Origin: Bacteroidales bacterium
GTDB lineage: Bacteria > Bacteroidota > Bacteroidia > Bacteroidales > GCA-2748055
Assembly: GCA_021740585.1 (NCBI GenBank)
Contig: JAIOZM010000003.1
Location: 31,052-95,051 of the forward strand
Direction: 5' to 3'
Length of the DNA: 64,000 bases
Position 1 is the stretch's first letter; each line of letters starts with the position of its first letter. Shown one piece after another: positions 54,990-63,799 of this stretch. The notes beneath the pieces were generated by a model that saw nothing but the letters and a program-made list of their open reading frames with translations, was not told the origin of the DNA and did no database searches. The position numbers and the translations under genes were made by a program.

Positions 54990-55894
54990 TTTGCCTCCCT
55001 TTTTTTCTGTAATCGATAGTAATCTTCCATCTTGTGCTTCCATCGGTTATGAGTCCATAGCCAATATTCGGGTTTTTCCCGTATCATTTCCTCAAGATGC
55101 TTATGGTAGGTTTCAATAATCTCATACTCCCTAAGATTCTCGCAGTTATCAAACATAGGCACAAATTCAACCTCATAATATCCTCTTTTTATAGGGACAA
55201 CTTTAAGAAATACAACGGCATGATTAAATTTGTGAGCAATTTTTTCCGGACCCATTACAACGGGAGTATCCTGATTAAGAAATTTTGTCCAATATTGAAT
55301 TTTAGCCATCAAAGGTCGTTGGTCAGCTAAAAAAAAAGTAAGACTTAGTTTGTTTTGTTTCTCAAATTCAAAAAGGGTTCTTAAAATTTTCTCCATGGGA
55401 ATGGTAAGCGCTCCAAATCTTTCCCGGTCTTGTTTAACTTTTTTATCGATATATTTATTATGGAGAGGTTTGTAAATAGGAAGAGCCTGTTCGTTTAGAA
55501 CAATTTGAATTGATTGAGACCATTCCCAGTTTGCATAATGACCCATTAGGAGGGTAATACTTTTTCCTCTTTTAAAAAAATCGTTGCAAATTTCTGGATT
55601 AAGGACTTTATATCGTTTTTTATATTCTTCTTTACTTAACACACCGGTGTACAGCGATTCAATAAAGGACTGAATAAAATATAAATAGAATTTTCTTGCG
55701 GTGCTCCTTATTTTTTTTTCCTCCCATTCAGGAAATGAGTTTCTGATATTTTTTAGCACTAATCTTTTTCTATAGGGAAAAATGAAATATATAAATGGAA
55801 AAATAATAAAGGAAAAAACTTGCAGGAATGATAGAGGCAGCCTGGTTAGTAACCATAAAAATCCATATAATATGCGAAAAAATATATAAGCCAT
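54986..55894 (-). CDS. LpxL/HtrB-like lysophospholipid acyltransferase
   Basis: A 302-residue membrane-associated acyltransferase of the lipid A late-acyltransferase family. An N-terminal hydrophobic stretch (about 1-40) is followed by the catalytic HX4(D/E) motif in MGHYANWEW (about residues 118-126) and by FFLADQRP. It would add a secondary acyl chain to lipid A, or to another glycolipid (ornithine-type or sphingolipid). It is the first gene of a two-gene operon with the GT4 gene. Confidence 0.85.
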   Translation of the reverse strand: MAYIFFRILYGFLWLLTRLPLSFLQVFSFIIFPFIYFIFPYRKRLVLKNIRNSFPEWEEKKIRSTARKFYLYFIQSFIESLYTGVLSKEEYKKRYKVLNPEICNDFFKRGKSITLLMGHYANWEWSQSIQIVLNEQALPIYKPLHNKYIDKKVKQDRERFGALTIPMEKILRTLFEFEKQNKLSLTFFLADQRPLMAKIQYWTKFLNQDTPVVMGPEKIAHKFNHAVVFLKVVPIKRGYYEVEFVPMFDNCENLREYEIIETYHKHLEEMIREKPEYWLWTHNRWKHKMEDYYRLQKKREAK

Positions 55895-56011
55895 CTTTTT
55901 TAATAAATGAAATATAAGCTATGAATTGTTAGAACAAAGTTAGCATATGTATGCAAGTTAAGCCTAAGTGCTAAAAGAAATTTCTATTTTTACAATCACA
56001 AACCAGAAATT

Positions 56012-57601
56012 ATGCGATCTCTCATCAAAGATAAAGATAAGGACTTCTATCTAATAGTCTATTTATTACTTCTTTTAATACCGGCTTTATTTATAAATCT
56101 TGGTTTAATGCCTTTTTTGCTGGATGAAGCTACAAGGGCAAATGTGGCAATGGAGATGATACTTTCAGGCGATTATTTGCATCCTACTATAAACGGGGAA
56201 TTTTACATCAATAAACCACCCTTGTTTAACTGGATTCAGATTCTTTTTGTTAAAATCTTCAACTCAGATTCTGAACTTATTTTCAGACTTCCGGTTATTG
56301 CATCGCTTTTATTGTTTGGATTAACCATATACCTCAGTTTGAAACGAGAGTTTGGTCGAACAGTGGCCTTTTTAAGCTCATTCGCTGTAATTACCAGTGG
56401 AAGAATCTTATTTTACGATTCCTTTATTGGTTTGATAGACATTAGTTTCTCCTGGCTTATATATTTACTTATCTGGTCGGTTTACTATTTTGGGATCAAA
56501 AAGCAATACTATAAACTTTTTTTATCAGCTTATTTTTTTGCTTCCCTTGCTTTTCTTATGAAAGCATTGCCATCACTGGTATTTCTTGGAATGACACTTC
56601 TGGTTTGGTTTATTTCACGAAAGGAAATAAGGAAGCTATTTAGCCTGCAACATATAGCGGGATTTGCCATTCTCCTCGTAATGGTTGGAGGCTACTTTTT
56701 TTTATATAACATTGAAAATCCGTTAGATAATTATTTTACCACTTTATGGACTGAGTCTTCAAAAAGGACCTTTATTGATAACAATATTTGGGAAAGTGTT
56801 AAGCATATCTTTCTTTTTCCTTTACAATTTTTCTATCATTTCCTCCCATGGACCGTGCTAATATTATTATTGTTGTGGAAAAAAAACAGAATAACTTTAT
56901 GGGAAAATGAGCTTAGCCGGTTTTTTTCTCTGGCATTTCTGTTTAATATTTTGATTTACTGGGCCTCACCGGCAATCTATGCCCGTTATCTTTTCATGTT
57001 TTTACCCTTACTTTTTGGACTCATGTTTTATGTTTTGTTCAAAAATGATAATGCTAAATTTGTAAGATTCATTTTTAAACCTCTGCTTATTGGAGCATCT
57101 GGTCTGTTGATGGTTTTTATTTTGATAAGTCCGCTGATAGCAAATCAGAATGATTATGAATATTTCTGGATTAAGTATTTCATTTCCATAACTCTTATTT
57201 TACCACTACTAATATTTACAAAAAGAAAGGCGCAAAATTATATTCTTATAAGTATGGGAGCCTTGCTCTTGGTAAGGATAGTATTCAATTTTTATGTGAT
57301 ACCGCATCGGTATTTGCATAGTAGTTTTCTTCATCAGAAAAACGGAGCCATCGTAGCAGGTGTGGTTTCAAATTCTGATAAACTTTATGTTTTGGAAGGT
57401 ACAAGAATTCAGCATGCCAGCACCTTCTATCTGATGCGACAAAGGAAAGATATACTGCGCTTCACCAATACTATTGAAGATAAAAACTCCTGTTATATTA
57501 TTGAAAAAGAAAAGAGGGGAGAATACCCCCCTCATATTGTACTGTACGAATTCGAAACGCGAATTCAGGCAACAAAGCTTTGCGTGGTTATGTTTGAATA
57601 G
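56012..57601 (+). CDS. GT39/ArnT-like membrane glycosyltransferase
   Basis: A 529-residue multi-pass enzyme (about 11-12 hydrophobic helices) that uses polyprenyl-phosphate sugars as donors. The first periplasmic loop carries the acidic catalytic motif LLDEATRANVAMEMI and the following INKPPLFNW, both typical of GT39/PMT-like proteins such as ArnT. In this cluster, modification of lipid A or core sugar is likely. No ArnA/C/B genes are present, so aminoarabinose as the sugar cannot be claimed. Confidence 0.85.
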   Translation: MRSLIKDKDKDFYLIVYLLLLLIPALFINLGLMPFLLDEATRANVAMEMILSGDYLHPTINGEFYINKPPLFNWIQILFVKIFNSDSELIFRLPVIASLLLFGLTIYLSLKREFGRTVAFLSSFAVITSGRILFYDSFIGLIDISFSWLIYLLIWSVYYFGIKKQYYKLFLSAYFFASLAFLMKALPSLVFLGMTLLVWFISRKEIRKLFSLQHIAGFAILLVMVGGYFFLYNIENPLDNYFTTLWTESSKRTFIDNNIWESVKHIFLFPLQFFYHFLPWTVLILLLLWKKNRITLWENELSRFFSLAFLFNILIYWASPAIYARYLFMFLPLLFGLMFYVLFKNDNAKFVRFIFKPLLIGASGLLMVFILISPLIANQNDYEYFWIKYFISITLILPLLIFTKRKAQNYILISMGALLLVRIVFNFYVIPHRYLHSSFLHQKNGAIVAGVVSNSDKLYVLEGTRIQHASTFYLMRQRKDILRFTNTIEDKNSCYIIEKEKRGEYPPHIVLYEFETRIQATKLCVVMFE

Positions 57602-57616
57602 GCTTAAATATTTTCC

Positions 57617-57976
57617 CTATTTATTTTCCCTTTTTTTGGCAATGAAGAAATACAAAAGGAAAGCCAAAGAAACAAATACCAGAATAATTCCAATGGGCAG
57701 GTATGAATTCTCCATCGACAAGTTCAAAGTGGTGGTTTGCTGTAGAATCTCAATCAGGATAAATGCAATTCCAGCAAACATTGCAACGAGACCCCATTTT
57801 AATGTCGGATAACTGTTTCCTTCGTCGTTTTTTGAGTTAAAATGTGACAATACTTCAGCTTTGTCAATAAGATTGTCCCTGATTAACCTTCTCTTAAGAA
57901 GATGTTCAGATATAACTTTAATAACCTGATAAATCGCTAAAAAAATAATCGCTAGTGCAAATACTGGTCCTTCCAT
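57617..57976 (-). CDS. DUF6249-like membrane protein
   Basis: A 119-residue integral membrane protein with three hydrophobic helices (about 4-20, 62-82 and 92-113), no signal-cleavage site, and a Lys/Arg-rich tail. I recognise it as like the DUF6249 family that accompanies ECF sigma genes in Bacteroidota; that family has no experimentally known function. It is divergent from an ECF sigma gene 131 bp away, sharing the control region. Confidence 0.65.
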   Translation of the reverse strand: MEGPVFALAIIFLAIYQVIKVISEHLLKRRLIRDNLIDKAEVLSHFNSKNDEGNSYPTLKWGLVAMFAGIAFILIEILQQTTTLNLSMENSYLPIGIILVFVSLAFLLYFFIAKKRENK

Positions 57977-58107
57977 AATAATTTGTTTTAATTTGTTTAC
58001 GCTTAATTAGTAGTTTGAATTCTAAAAAGGTTGCAATAAAATCGGTTTTATTATTTTTATTGAAAGTTTTGCAACTTTTTAAGATCTGAAACGACTTATA
58101 TAATGAA

Positions 58108-58689
58108 ATGACCGACGAAGATCTATTGATGAAATTAAAGACGGGTAATAATGATGCTTTCAAGTATCTCATTAATACCAACAGGAATCTTGTATGGAGC
58201 ATTGCGCTCGGAATTACAGGGAGTAAAGATGTGTCGGAAGATTTGTTTCAGGAAGTATTCTTTCGCGTGTATCGCGACATTAATAAATTCAGAGGAGATT
58301 CTAAGTTGTCAACCTGGATTGGATCAATTGGGTTTAATGTTTGTTCAGATTTTTTACGAAAGAAGACAAGAAACAAAATTTTTTCGAAAACTGATTTTAC
58401 GGAATTTGAGATGAATGTTCCGGGAGATAAAAACCCTGGAGATGAACTTCATTCTGTTGAAATAAATGAGATGGTTCGAAGAATTATAGACAATTTGCCT
58501 TCATCCTATAAGTTATTAATTAATCTGTATCATTTGGAAGAATTATCCTATAAAGAAATTGCCATTATTACAAATTTGCCCCCGGGAACTATAAAAAGTT
58601 ATTTAAGCCGGGCCAGATTATTAATCAAAGCGGAAATACTTAAACATTTTCCCGATTTTAAAGAAATACATTATGAATCCTTTGTTTAA
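58108..58689 (+). CDS. ECF-type RNA polymerase sigma factor
   Basis: A 193-residue sigma-70 family protein. Region 2 shows DAFKYLINTNRNLVWSIAL, DVSEDLFQEVFFRVYRDI and STWIGSIGFNVCSDFLRKK; region 4 shows LPSSYKLLINLYHLEELSY followed by GTIKSYLSRARLL. It is followed 14 bp later by a small membrane protein that may regulate it, and is divergent from the DUF6249-like gene, a probable target. Confidence 0.92.
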   Translation: MTDEDLLMKLKTGNNDAFKYLINTNRNLVWSIALGITGSKDVSEDLFQEVFFRVYRDINKFRGDSKLSTWIGSIGFNVCSDFLRKKTRNKIFSKTDFTEFEMNVPGDKNPGDELHSVEINEMVRRIIDNLPSSYKLLINLYHLEELSYKEIAIITNLPPGTIKSYLSRARLLIKAEILKHFPDFKEIHYESFV

Positions 58690-58703
58690 AAAAATACCTG
58701 ATT

Positions 58704-59075
58704 ATGGAAAATTATAACCAATATATCGATAGGGTAATAAGGGAGTCATTGAATGAAAAGAAAGCGGATTCAATACCTCCGGATTTATCTGAGAAAATAA
58801 TTAAGAGAATTTCGAGGGATAAATTATTGAGGAGTATATTTTTCGATTTTAGTATAAAGTCTGTCACCCTATTTATACTAATAACCATTTCAGTTGCTGT
58901 TTTCCTGACCCTTGGAAACCAGACAGACTATTGGTTAATTTCTTTGAAAGAAAATATCCCGGTGTTGATTGGCTTATTTGGAATAGCTTATTTTATATTC
59001 TTCCTTAATGAAATAACAGAAAAGTATTTAAGCGATGATGAACCAAATCAGAATAAGAAGTATAATTTATTATAA
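58704..59075 (+). CDS. Membrane protein, candidate anti-sigma partner
   Basis: A 123-residue protein: a charged N-terminal cytoplasmic part (about 1-50, with a PPDLSEKIIKRI helix), two membrane helices (about 51-70 and 84-103), and a short charged tail. No zinc motif and no known family. Its place 14 bp after an ECF sigma gene suggests a role in holding or releasing that factor, as with Bacteroidota sigma/anti-sigma pairs; this is inferred from position only. Confidence 0.6.
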   Translation: MENYNQYIDRVIRESLNEKKADSIPPDLSEKIIKRISRDKLLRSIFFDFSIKSVTLFILITISVAVFLTLGNQTDYWLISLKENIPVLIGLFGIAYFIFFLNEITEKYLSDDEPNQNKKYNLL

Positions 59076-59159
59076 TCAACTATTATTTACGAGTCGAATA
59101 ATCTTTAAAATGAAAAGTAACAGACTCGTTTATTTGATTTTTAGCAGATAAATGACTTC

Positions 59160-59861
59160 TTAACCAAGTTCACTAATTCTTTCAAGTTTAACGAGATCCA
59201 GAATCTTTATTTTACGACCGTCGATGGCAATTACTTCCTCCTGAGCAAAGGTAGATAAAGTACGTATTGCATTTGAAGTGGTCATATTTGAAAGATTCGC
59301 AACATCTTCCCTTGAAAGATATATTTTGATGGTTTGCGCATCCTCTTCGTAACCATAGGTGTCCTTGAGAAATATGAGTGATTCTGCAAGTCTGCCCCTG
59401 ATATGTTTTTGAGTGAGCGTTACTGTTCTGTTATTGGAGAATCCCAACTCGGTTGCAAAAGCTCTGATAATGCTTAGTGATAAGTCGGAACTCTCACGAA
59501 GTATTCTATAAACAGTTTCCCGGTCTATCTGACACACGGTGCTGTCTTCAATAGCAACGGCGGTAGCCGTATGATGTTCTTCAGCAAAAAGTGCGCGGTA
59601 ACCAATAAAACCAACTGGTTTCGCCATCCTTACTATTTGTTCCCTTCCACCAACACCTTCTTTGAATATTTTCACTTTACCATCAGCCAGACACAATAAG
59701 CCCATTGGCTTATCGCCTTCTTTGAAAATAATTTCACCTTTTTTATAAAATGAACAAGTGTGACTTTTCCTGATTATGTCTTTCTCCTTTGGGGTAAGTA
59801 CCGTAAAAACAGATTTTGGATTGTCGATGCAATTTTCACAGTTTATAATCCTATCCTGCAT
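59160..59861 (-). CDS. Crp/Fnr family transcriptional regulator
   Basis: A 233-residue regulator. An N-terminal Cys-containing stretch (INCENCIDNPKS) precedes a cyclic-nucleotide-binding-type beta-roll (about 30-140, with YKKGEIIFKEGDKPMGLLCL), the dimer helix, and a C-terminal HTH (about 165-215, with LSREDVANLSNMTTSNAIRTL). Two Cys near residues 7 and 10, with one more at 37, do not form the Fnr 4Fe-4S pattern. The effector cannot be named. It is a single gene with its own promoter element. Confidence 0.9.
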   Translation of the reverse strand: MQDRIINCENCIDNPKSVFTVLTPKEKDIIRKSHTCSFYKKGEIIFKEGDKPMGLLCLADGKVKIFKEGVGGREQIVRMAKPVGFIGYRALFAEEHHTATAVAIEDSTVCQIDRETVYRILRESSDLSLSIIRAFATELGFSNNRTVTLTQKHIRGRLAESLIFLKDTYGYEEDAQTIKIYLSREDVANLSNMTTSNAIRTLSTFAQEEVIAIDGRKIKILDLVKLERISELG

Positions 59862-59903
59862 AATTAGCGTTCTTTATTTGTGTATGAAGTGCTATATAAC
59901 ATG

Positions 59904-59911
59904 CAAAGGTA
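59904..59911 (-). promoter_or_regulatory. -7 promoter element TACCTTTG for the Crp/Fnr gene
   Basis: Exact TAnnTTTG on the minus strand, 42 bp before the start codon. No good -33 partner within 19-22 bp. Confidence 0.45.
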
Positions 59912-59987
59912 GTAAAAAATATTAATTGTTTTTCTCTCACTAACAAAAGTTTCATATCTAATCCTATACATGTATTTCTCAAGGTTT

Positions 59988-61634
59988 TTAATATTTTGCT
60001 ACGAGTGGAATTCGCCTGCCACCGCCAAATGCTTTTGAGGAAATTCTTAAAATTGGAGGTGTCTGAAACCTTTTATACTCGTTCATATTTACTTTTCTGA
60101 TGATGTCTGTAACTAAATCAGAATCGAATCCGATTATTTCATCTGGAGATTTTTGCTTTTCAATAAATTCAAAAAGAATTTTATCCAGAATTTCATATTC
60201 AGGAAGCGAATCGGAATCTTTCTGATTTGGTTTTAATTCCGCTGAAGGTGGCTTTTCAATAATATTAACCGGTAAGATTTCAGTTTTTCTGTTTATAAAC
60301 TTTGCCAGTTCATATACATCGGTTTTATACACATCCCCCAATACTGAAAGTCCACCGCTCATGTCCCCATAAAGCGTGCCATAACCCACAGCTGCTTCAC
60401 TCTTATTGCTTGTATTAAGAAGGATATGACCAAACTTATTGCTGAAGGCCATTAATAATACTGCTCTTATTCGCGATTGAAGATTTTCTTCGGTAATATC
60501 TTCTTTCTGACCGTTGAATATTTGACTTAGAGCTTCTTTTTGAGTATCAAAACTTTTTTGTATGTCAATAATATCAAATTTCATCTGAAGATTATTTGCC
60601 AGATCAATAGAGTCACTGATAGAATGGTCGGATGAATATTGAGATGGCATAAGCAAAGCATGAACATTTTCAGCCCCCAGAGCTCTTACCGCAAGCACCA
60701 CGGTAACTGCCGAATCAATCCCACCCGAAAGTCCAACAACAGCTTTGTAGAAGCCCATTTTTTTAAAATAGCCTTTAATGCCTGTTATGAGTGCATCATG
60801 AACCATTTTAATGCGATCGGGTTCTTCAAATACTGCGGTAGTTTTTTCCTTTACCAACTTATCGAGATTAACAATCTTAAAGTCATTGCTGAAATACTTA
60901 AGTTGCTCAATAATCCCTCCGGTTTTGTCTATAGCCATACTGCCGCCTTCAAAAATCAGCTGTGTTTGTGCCCCTACCTGATTGACGTATATTACCGGAA
61001 GATTATATTTTTTCGCCTTTTCAATAAAAATGCTTTTTTTAATTTTTGAACGCATGTGAGAATAAGGTGAAGCAGCAATGTTTACAATGAAATCGGGATG
61101 TTGCTTAATAAGTTCATCCATAGGATTGAGCATATACAGCCTTCTTCTGGCAAATTCGCTTTCAACCGGTTGATCATCCCATAAATCTTCGCAAATGGTA
61201 AGTGCAATTTTCTTTCCTTTAAATTCAACAACGTGGAATTCAGAATTGGGCTCAAAATAGCGGTACTCATCAAAAATGTCGTAGGTGGGAAGCAGGGTTT
61301 TGTGAATAACAGCTTTTACTTCACCTTCATATAAAAAGTAGGCTGAGTTAAAAAGAAGTTTCCCCTTAGCATTTGGATTAATCGTTGGAGCTCCAATAAT
61401 GGCAGCTGTATCTTTACATATTCTGGCTATTTTATGAATTTCATTATTGCATTTCTCAATGAAATCTTTTCTTTCCAGCAAATCCAGAGGGGGATATCCA
61501 CATACCGATAACTCTGAAAAAACAATCAGGTCAGCACCCTCCATTTGAGCTCTTTTAATTTGGAGCACAATATTGGTTGTATTCTCCAAAAAGTTTCCAA
61601 TATGATAATCGATTTGAGCTAATGCAATCTTCAT
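59988..61634 (-). CDS. nadE: Glutamine-dependent NAD+ synthetase
   Basis: The last step of NAD synthesis. A 548-residue fusion of a nitrilase-type glutaminase (about 1-265: Glu in VFSELSVCGYPP, Lys in HKTLLPTYDIFDEYRYF, nucleophile Cys in LTICEDLWDD) with an ATP-pyrophosphatase synthetase (about 280-548: P-loop LSGGIDSAVT near 299-308, NTSNKSEAAVGYGT). Length and layout are those of the bacterial glutamine-dependent type. Near gldB, a neighbourhood I recall from other Bacteroidota. Confidence 0.96.
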   Translation of the reverse strand: MKIALAQIDYHIGNFLENTTNIVLQIKRAQMEGADLIVFSELSVCGYPPLDLLERKDFIEKCNNEIHKIARICKDTAAIIGAPTINPNAKGKLLFNSAYFLYEGEVKAVIHKTLLPTYDIFDEYRYFEPNSEFHVVEFKGKKIALTICEDLWDDQPVESEFARRRLYMLNPMDELIKQHPDFIVNIAASPYSHMRSKIKKSIFIEKAKKYNLPVIYVNQVGAQTQLIFEGGSMAIDKTGGIIEQLKYFSNDFKIVNLDKLVKEKTTAVFEEPDRIKMVHDALITGIKGYFKKMGFYKAVVGLSGGIDSAVTVVLAVRALGAENVHALLMPSQYSSDHSISDSIDLANNLQMKFDIIDIQKSFDTQKEALSQIFNGQKEDITEENLQSRIRAVLLMAFSNKFGHILLNTSNKSEAAVGYGTLYGDMSGGLSVLGDVYKTDVYELAKFINRKTEILPVNIIEKPPSAELKPNQKDSDSLPEYEILDKILFEFIEKQKSPDEIIGFDSDLVTDIIRKVNMNEYKRFQTPPILRISSKAFGGGRRIPLVAKY

Positions 61635-61766
61635 CTTTTTAAATTTAGTTCTTTAATTTTAAAAAATCCTCACAATTAAAATTGAATTTCTGTTCAATCT
61701 ATGCAAATCCATTCTCATTTCCATTATTTTTTCTTGGGGGAACAAGATAAGAGTAAAGAAGTCTGG

Positions 61767-62411
61767 TTAAAACAATATGCCAAGAACAAGTCCTACCGAT
61801 CCTGATGTGACTTTATCGGCGGAATGGTCTGTTATATCCATAAATCCTGAATAATAGCCAAGTCCCGCAATCAAGGCAGTACTTCCACCCAGACTGTATT
61901 CAACTCCGGCCTCAATGAAATAATTAATATTTAATAAACCGATTTCATCAGACAGGTTTTGCTTTTCACTTTCATCATCAATATATCCCTGTGCTTTTAA
62001 CCTTACCATGGGGCTTAAGCCCGGATTTACCCATATAGTAAAATACCCTATTTCGACGGTTTTTAATTTAAGACCTATGGGAACAGATAAATACTGTGTT
62101 CTGTACTTAACGGTTTCAGCTCTAATTTCTTCCCCCTCGGAGCTCACCGACACACTGTCGCTGTATGATAAGCTTCCTCCTATGCTGTTAATTTTTAAGC
62201 CGGTGGAAAAGGCATAATTGTCTGCAAAAAACAAGTCAAGTTCAATACCGGTATTTATGCCCAGAATACTCCCGGAATAGGATACTTCTTCAATATCTGC
62301 CGAAAGCCAGGAAATTTGTGGATTAGCCAGTATGCTGATTCTGGCGTTTTGTGCTTTTAAAAAAAAAGGTAACGAAAGTAGTATGATAAAAATAACGGAT
62401 TTCCTTTTCAT
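61767..62411 (-). CDS. Outer-membrane beta-barrel protein (porin-family-like)
   Basis: A 214-residue protein with a cleavable signal peptide (about 1-20, ending LKAQ) and about eight amphipathic beta-strands with the alternating pattern of small outer-membrane barrels (DNYAFSTGLKINSIGGSL, TQYLSVPIGLKLKTV, and a C-terminal GSVGLVLGILF strand). It resembles the PorT/OmpW-like barrels of Bacteroidota. PorT itself is a T9SS component, so a link to gldB next door is conceivable but not shown. Upstream of nadE in the same direction (132-bp gap). Confidence 0.75.
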   Translation of the reverse strand: MKRKSVIFIILLSLPFFLKAQNARISILANPQISWLSADIEEVSYSGSILGINTGIELDLFFADNYAFSTGLKINSIGGSLSYSDSVSVSSEGEEIRAETVKYRTQYLSVPIGLKLKTVEIGYFTIWVNPGLSPMVRLKAQGYIDDESEKQNLSDEIGLLNINYFIEAGVEYSLGGSTALIAGLGYYSGFMDITDHSADKVTSGSVGLVLGILF

Positions 62412-62464
62412 TTTTTCAGAATTGAATTATTAATACAAAAACGATTTTTATAACTTGTGACGAT

Positions 62465-62472
62465 TAACTTTG
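62465..62472 (+). promoter_or_regulatory. -7 promoter element TAACTTTG for gldB
   Basis: Exact TAnnTTTG, 42 bp before the gldB ATG at 62515. It overlaps an upstream TTG (62470) that would otherwise extend the frame, and so argues for the ATG as start. Confidence 0.55.
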
Positions 62473-62514
62473 CAAAAATATATAAAATTTTACTTGAATT
62501 GCATATTGAATATT

Positions 62515-63705
62515 ATGAATAAAATAATTAGTCACTGCAAGAAAACGCCAAATACTGCGTTATGCTCGTCTTGGAAACAAACATTTACAAAAGTAAACTT
62601 ATTGTTTTCCAAGACTTCGCTAGCCTTGTCTTTGACGCTTTCTTATCAGAGACTTATAAACACAGGCGTTTTAGCTTCGCTGAGCTCGCAAACTCGGTTC
62701 TTTCAGGCACTAATTAGGCTTACACTTTATAGTATTTTTATTTTCTCCTCATGTACCAATGAAATTTCAAGGAAGGAACTTAAAAAATTTGAGGTAGATT
62801 CTAAAATAATCAGATTTGAAGAGGAATTATTTCATATGGATCAGGATACTCTCTCACGGGCTGTTAGAGAGTTTGATGAAAGTCTAACGGATTTCTTTGA
62901 AATTTATAACTACTACATTATAAATATTGGGAATATTAATGAGAGGAGTTTTGAAAGATACCTTTTAGATTTTATTAATGACCATCAAAATCAGGAAGTT
63001 TTTGCTGAGGTAATGCGTGTTTTCCCAGATTTGTCTTCTTTGGAAGATGAATTTGATGGAGCCTTCCGGCTTTTTAAATATTATTTTCCTCAGGAAAGGG
63101 TTCCGGAATTAGTTAGTTATATTGGAGGATTTAACTATCCGACATTTACGGTTGGTGACTATATTGGTATCGGCCTTGATATGTATCTTGGGATTGAAAA
63201 CGAGTTTTATATCAGACTTGGATTACCGGATTATCAAAAGAAGAATTTGTACCCGGAAAAAATACCCTCAGATGCCTTATATAATTGGCTTAATGAGAAA
63301 TTCGTTTTTAACGATTCAGTTGAGAACCTGCTTTCTTATTTGGTTCATGAGGGAAAGTTAATGTACATGATTGATAAACTTTTACCCAATCAGGATATGG
63401 GAATAAAAATGGGCTATACACCTGAGGAATTGAGTTGGGTAAAACATAATGAAAAGCAAATGTGGTTCTACCTTATTGAAAATAAACTATTGTATTCATC
63501 TGATATCATGGAAATAAGGAAACTTATCGGTCCTGCTCCCTATACAGCCTACTTCACAAATGAATCGCCGGGAAGAGCGACCGTTTGGAATGGTTACAGA
63601 ATTGTTTCAGAATTTGCTTCAAGAAATCCTGAATTAAGCTTAAGGGACATAATGATGAATACTTCTTATCAGGAAATTTTGAGGGATTCGAGATATAATC
63701 CATAA
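62515..63705 (+). CDS. gldB: Gliding motility/T9SS lipoprotein GldB with in-frame insertion
   Basis: A 396-residue lipoprotein required in other Bacteroidota for gliding and T9SS-related functions. The lipobox Cys is at residue 80 (IFIFSSC), far from the N-terminus, because a 186-bp stretch (62 codons) has been added after MNKII. Removing it gives MNKIIRLTLYSIFIFSSC, an ordinary lipoprotein signal peptide, and a 334-residue protein of usual GldB length. The mature part (from FEVDSKIIRFEEELFHMD) is intact through its C-terminus. gldC is not immediately downstream. Whether the extended leader still exports the protein is uncertain. Confidence 0.85.
   Translation: MNKIISHCKKTPNTALCSSWKQTFTKVNLLFSKTSLALSLTLSYQRLINTGVLASLSSQTRFFQALIRLTLYSIFIFSSCTNEISRKELKKFEVDSKIIRFEEELFHMDQDTLSRAVREFDESLTDFFEIYNYYIINIGNINERSFERYLLDFINDHQNQEVFAEVMRVFPDLSSLEDEFDGAFRLFKYYFPQERVPELVSYIGGFNYPTFTVGDYIGIGLDMYLGIENEFYIRLGLPDYQKKNLYPEKIPSDALYNWLNEKFVFNDSVENLLSYLVHEGKLMYMIDKLLPNQDMGIKMGYTPEELSWVKHNEKQMWFYLIENKLLYSSDIMEIRKLIGPAPYTAYFTNESPGRATVWNGYRIVSEFASRNPELSLRDIMMNTSYQEILRDSRYNP
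62525..62717 (+). repeat. Palindromic (MITE-like) repeat element with 7-bp target duplication inside gldB
   Basis: The element spans 62532-62710 and is bordered by the direct repeats TAATTAG at 62525-62531 and 62711-62717. Its core is an imperfect palindrome: 62541-62580 pairs with 62602-62642 around a small inner stem TTTAC/GTAAA. A second pairing, aaaacgcc (62542-62549) with ggcgtttt (62665-62672), is also possible. It has no ORF of its own except the gldB frame, which it leaves open (no stop in 62 codons). Confidence 0.85.
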
Positions 63706-63743
63706 TAATTCAGAAACCAAAGTGGGTGATTCTGTTATAAAAA

Positions 63744-63776
63744 AAGCCGTCTCAAATATTACTTTTGAGACGGCTT
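63744..63776. terminator. Bidirectional rho-independent terminator
   Basis: A perfect 13-bp stem AAGCCGTCTCAAA/TTTGAGACGGCTT with a 7-base loop, followed by CATTTTTC on the plus strand and a long T run on the minus strand. It serves gldB and the convergent T9SS cargo remnant. Confidence 0.92.
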
Positions 63777-63799
63777 CATTTTTCACGTTCAAAATTAAT

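Noticed and set aside
57474..57812. 112-codon plus-strand frame at the end of the GT39 gene
   Set aside because: It overlaps the GT39 gene in another frame and is antisense to the DUF6249-like gene.
59099..59150. Possible terminator hairpin between the ECF-associated membrane protein and the Crp/Fnr gene
   Set aside because: The complementary ACGAGTC/GACTCGT arms have a loop of nearly 30 bases and no T tract, so a functional terminator is doubtful.
62470..62514. Upstream TTG start of gldB
   Set aside because: It falls inside the promoter element TAACTTTG, so it would precede transcription; the ATG at 62515 is preferred.
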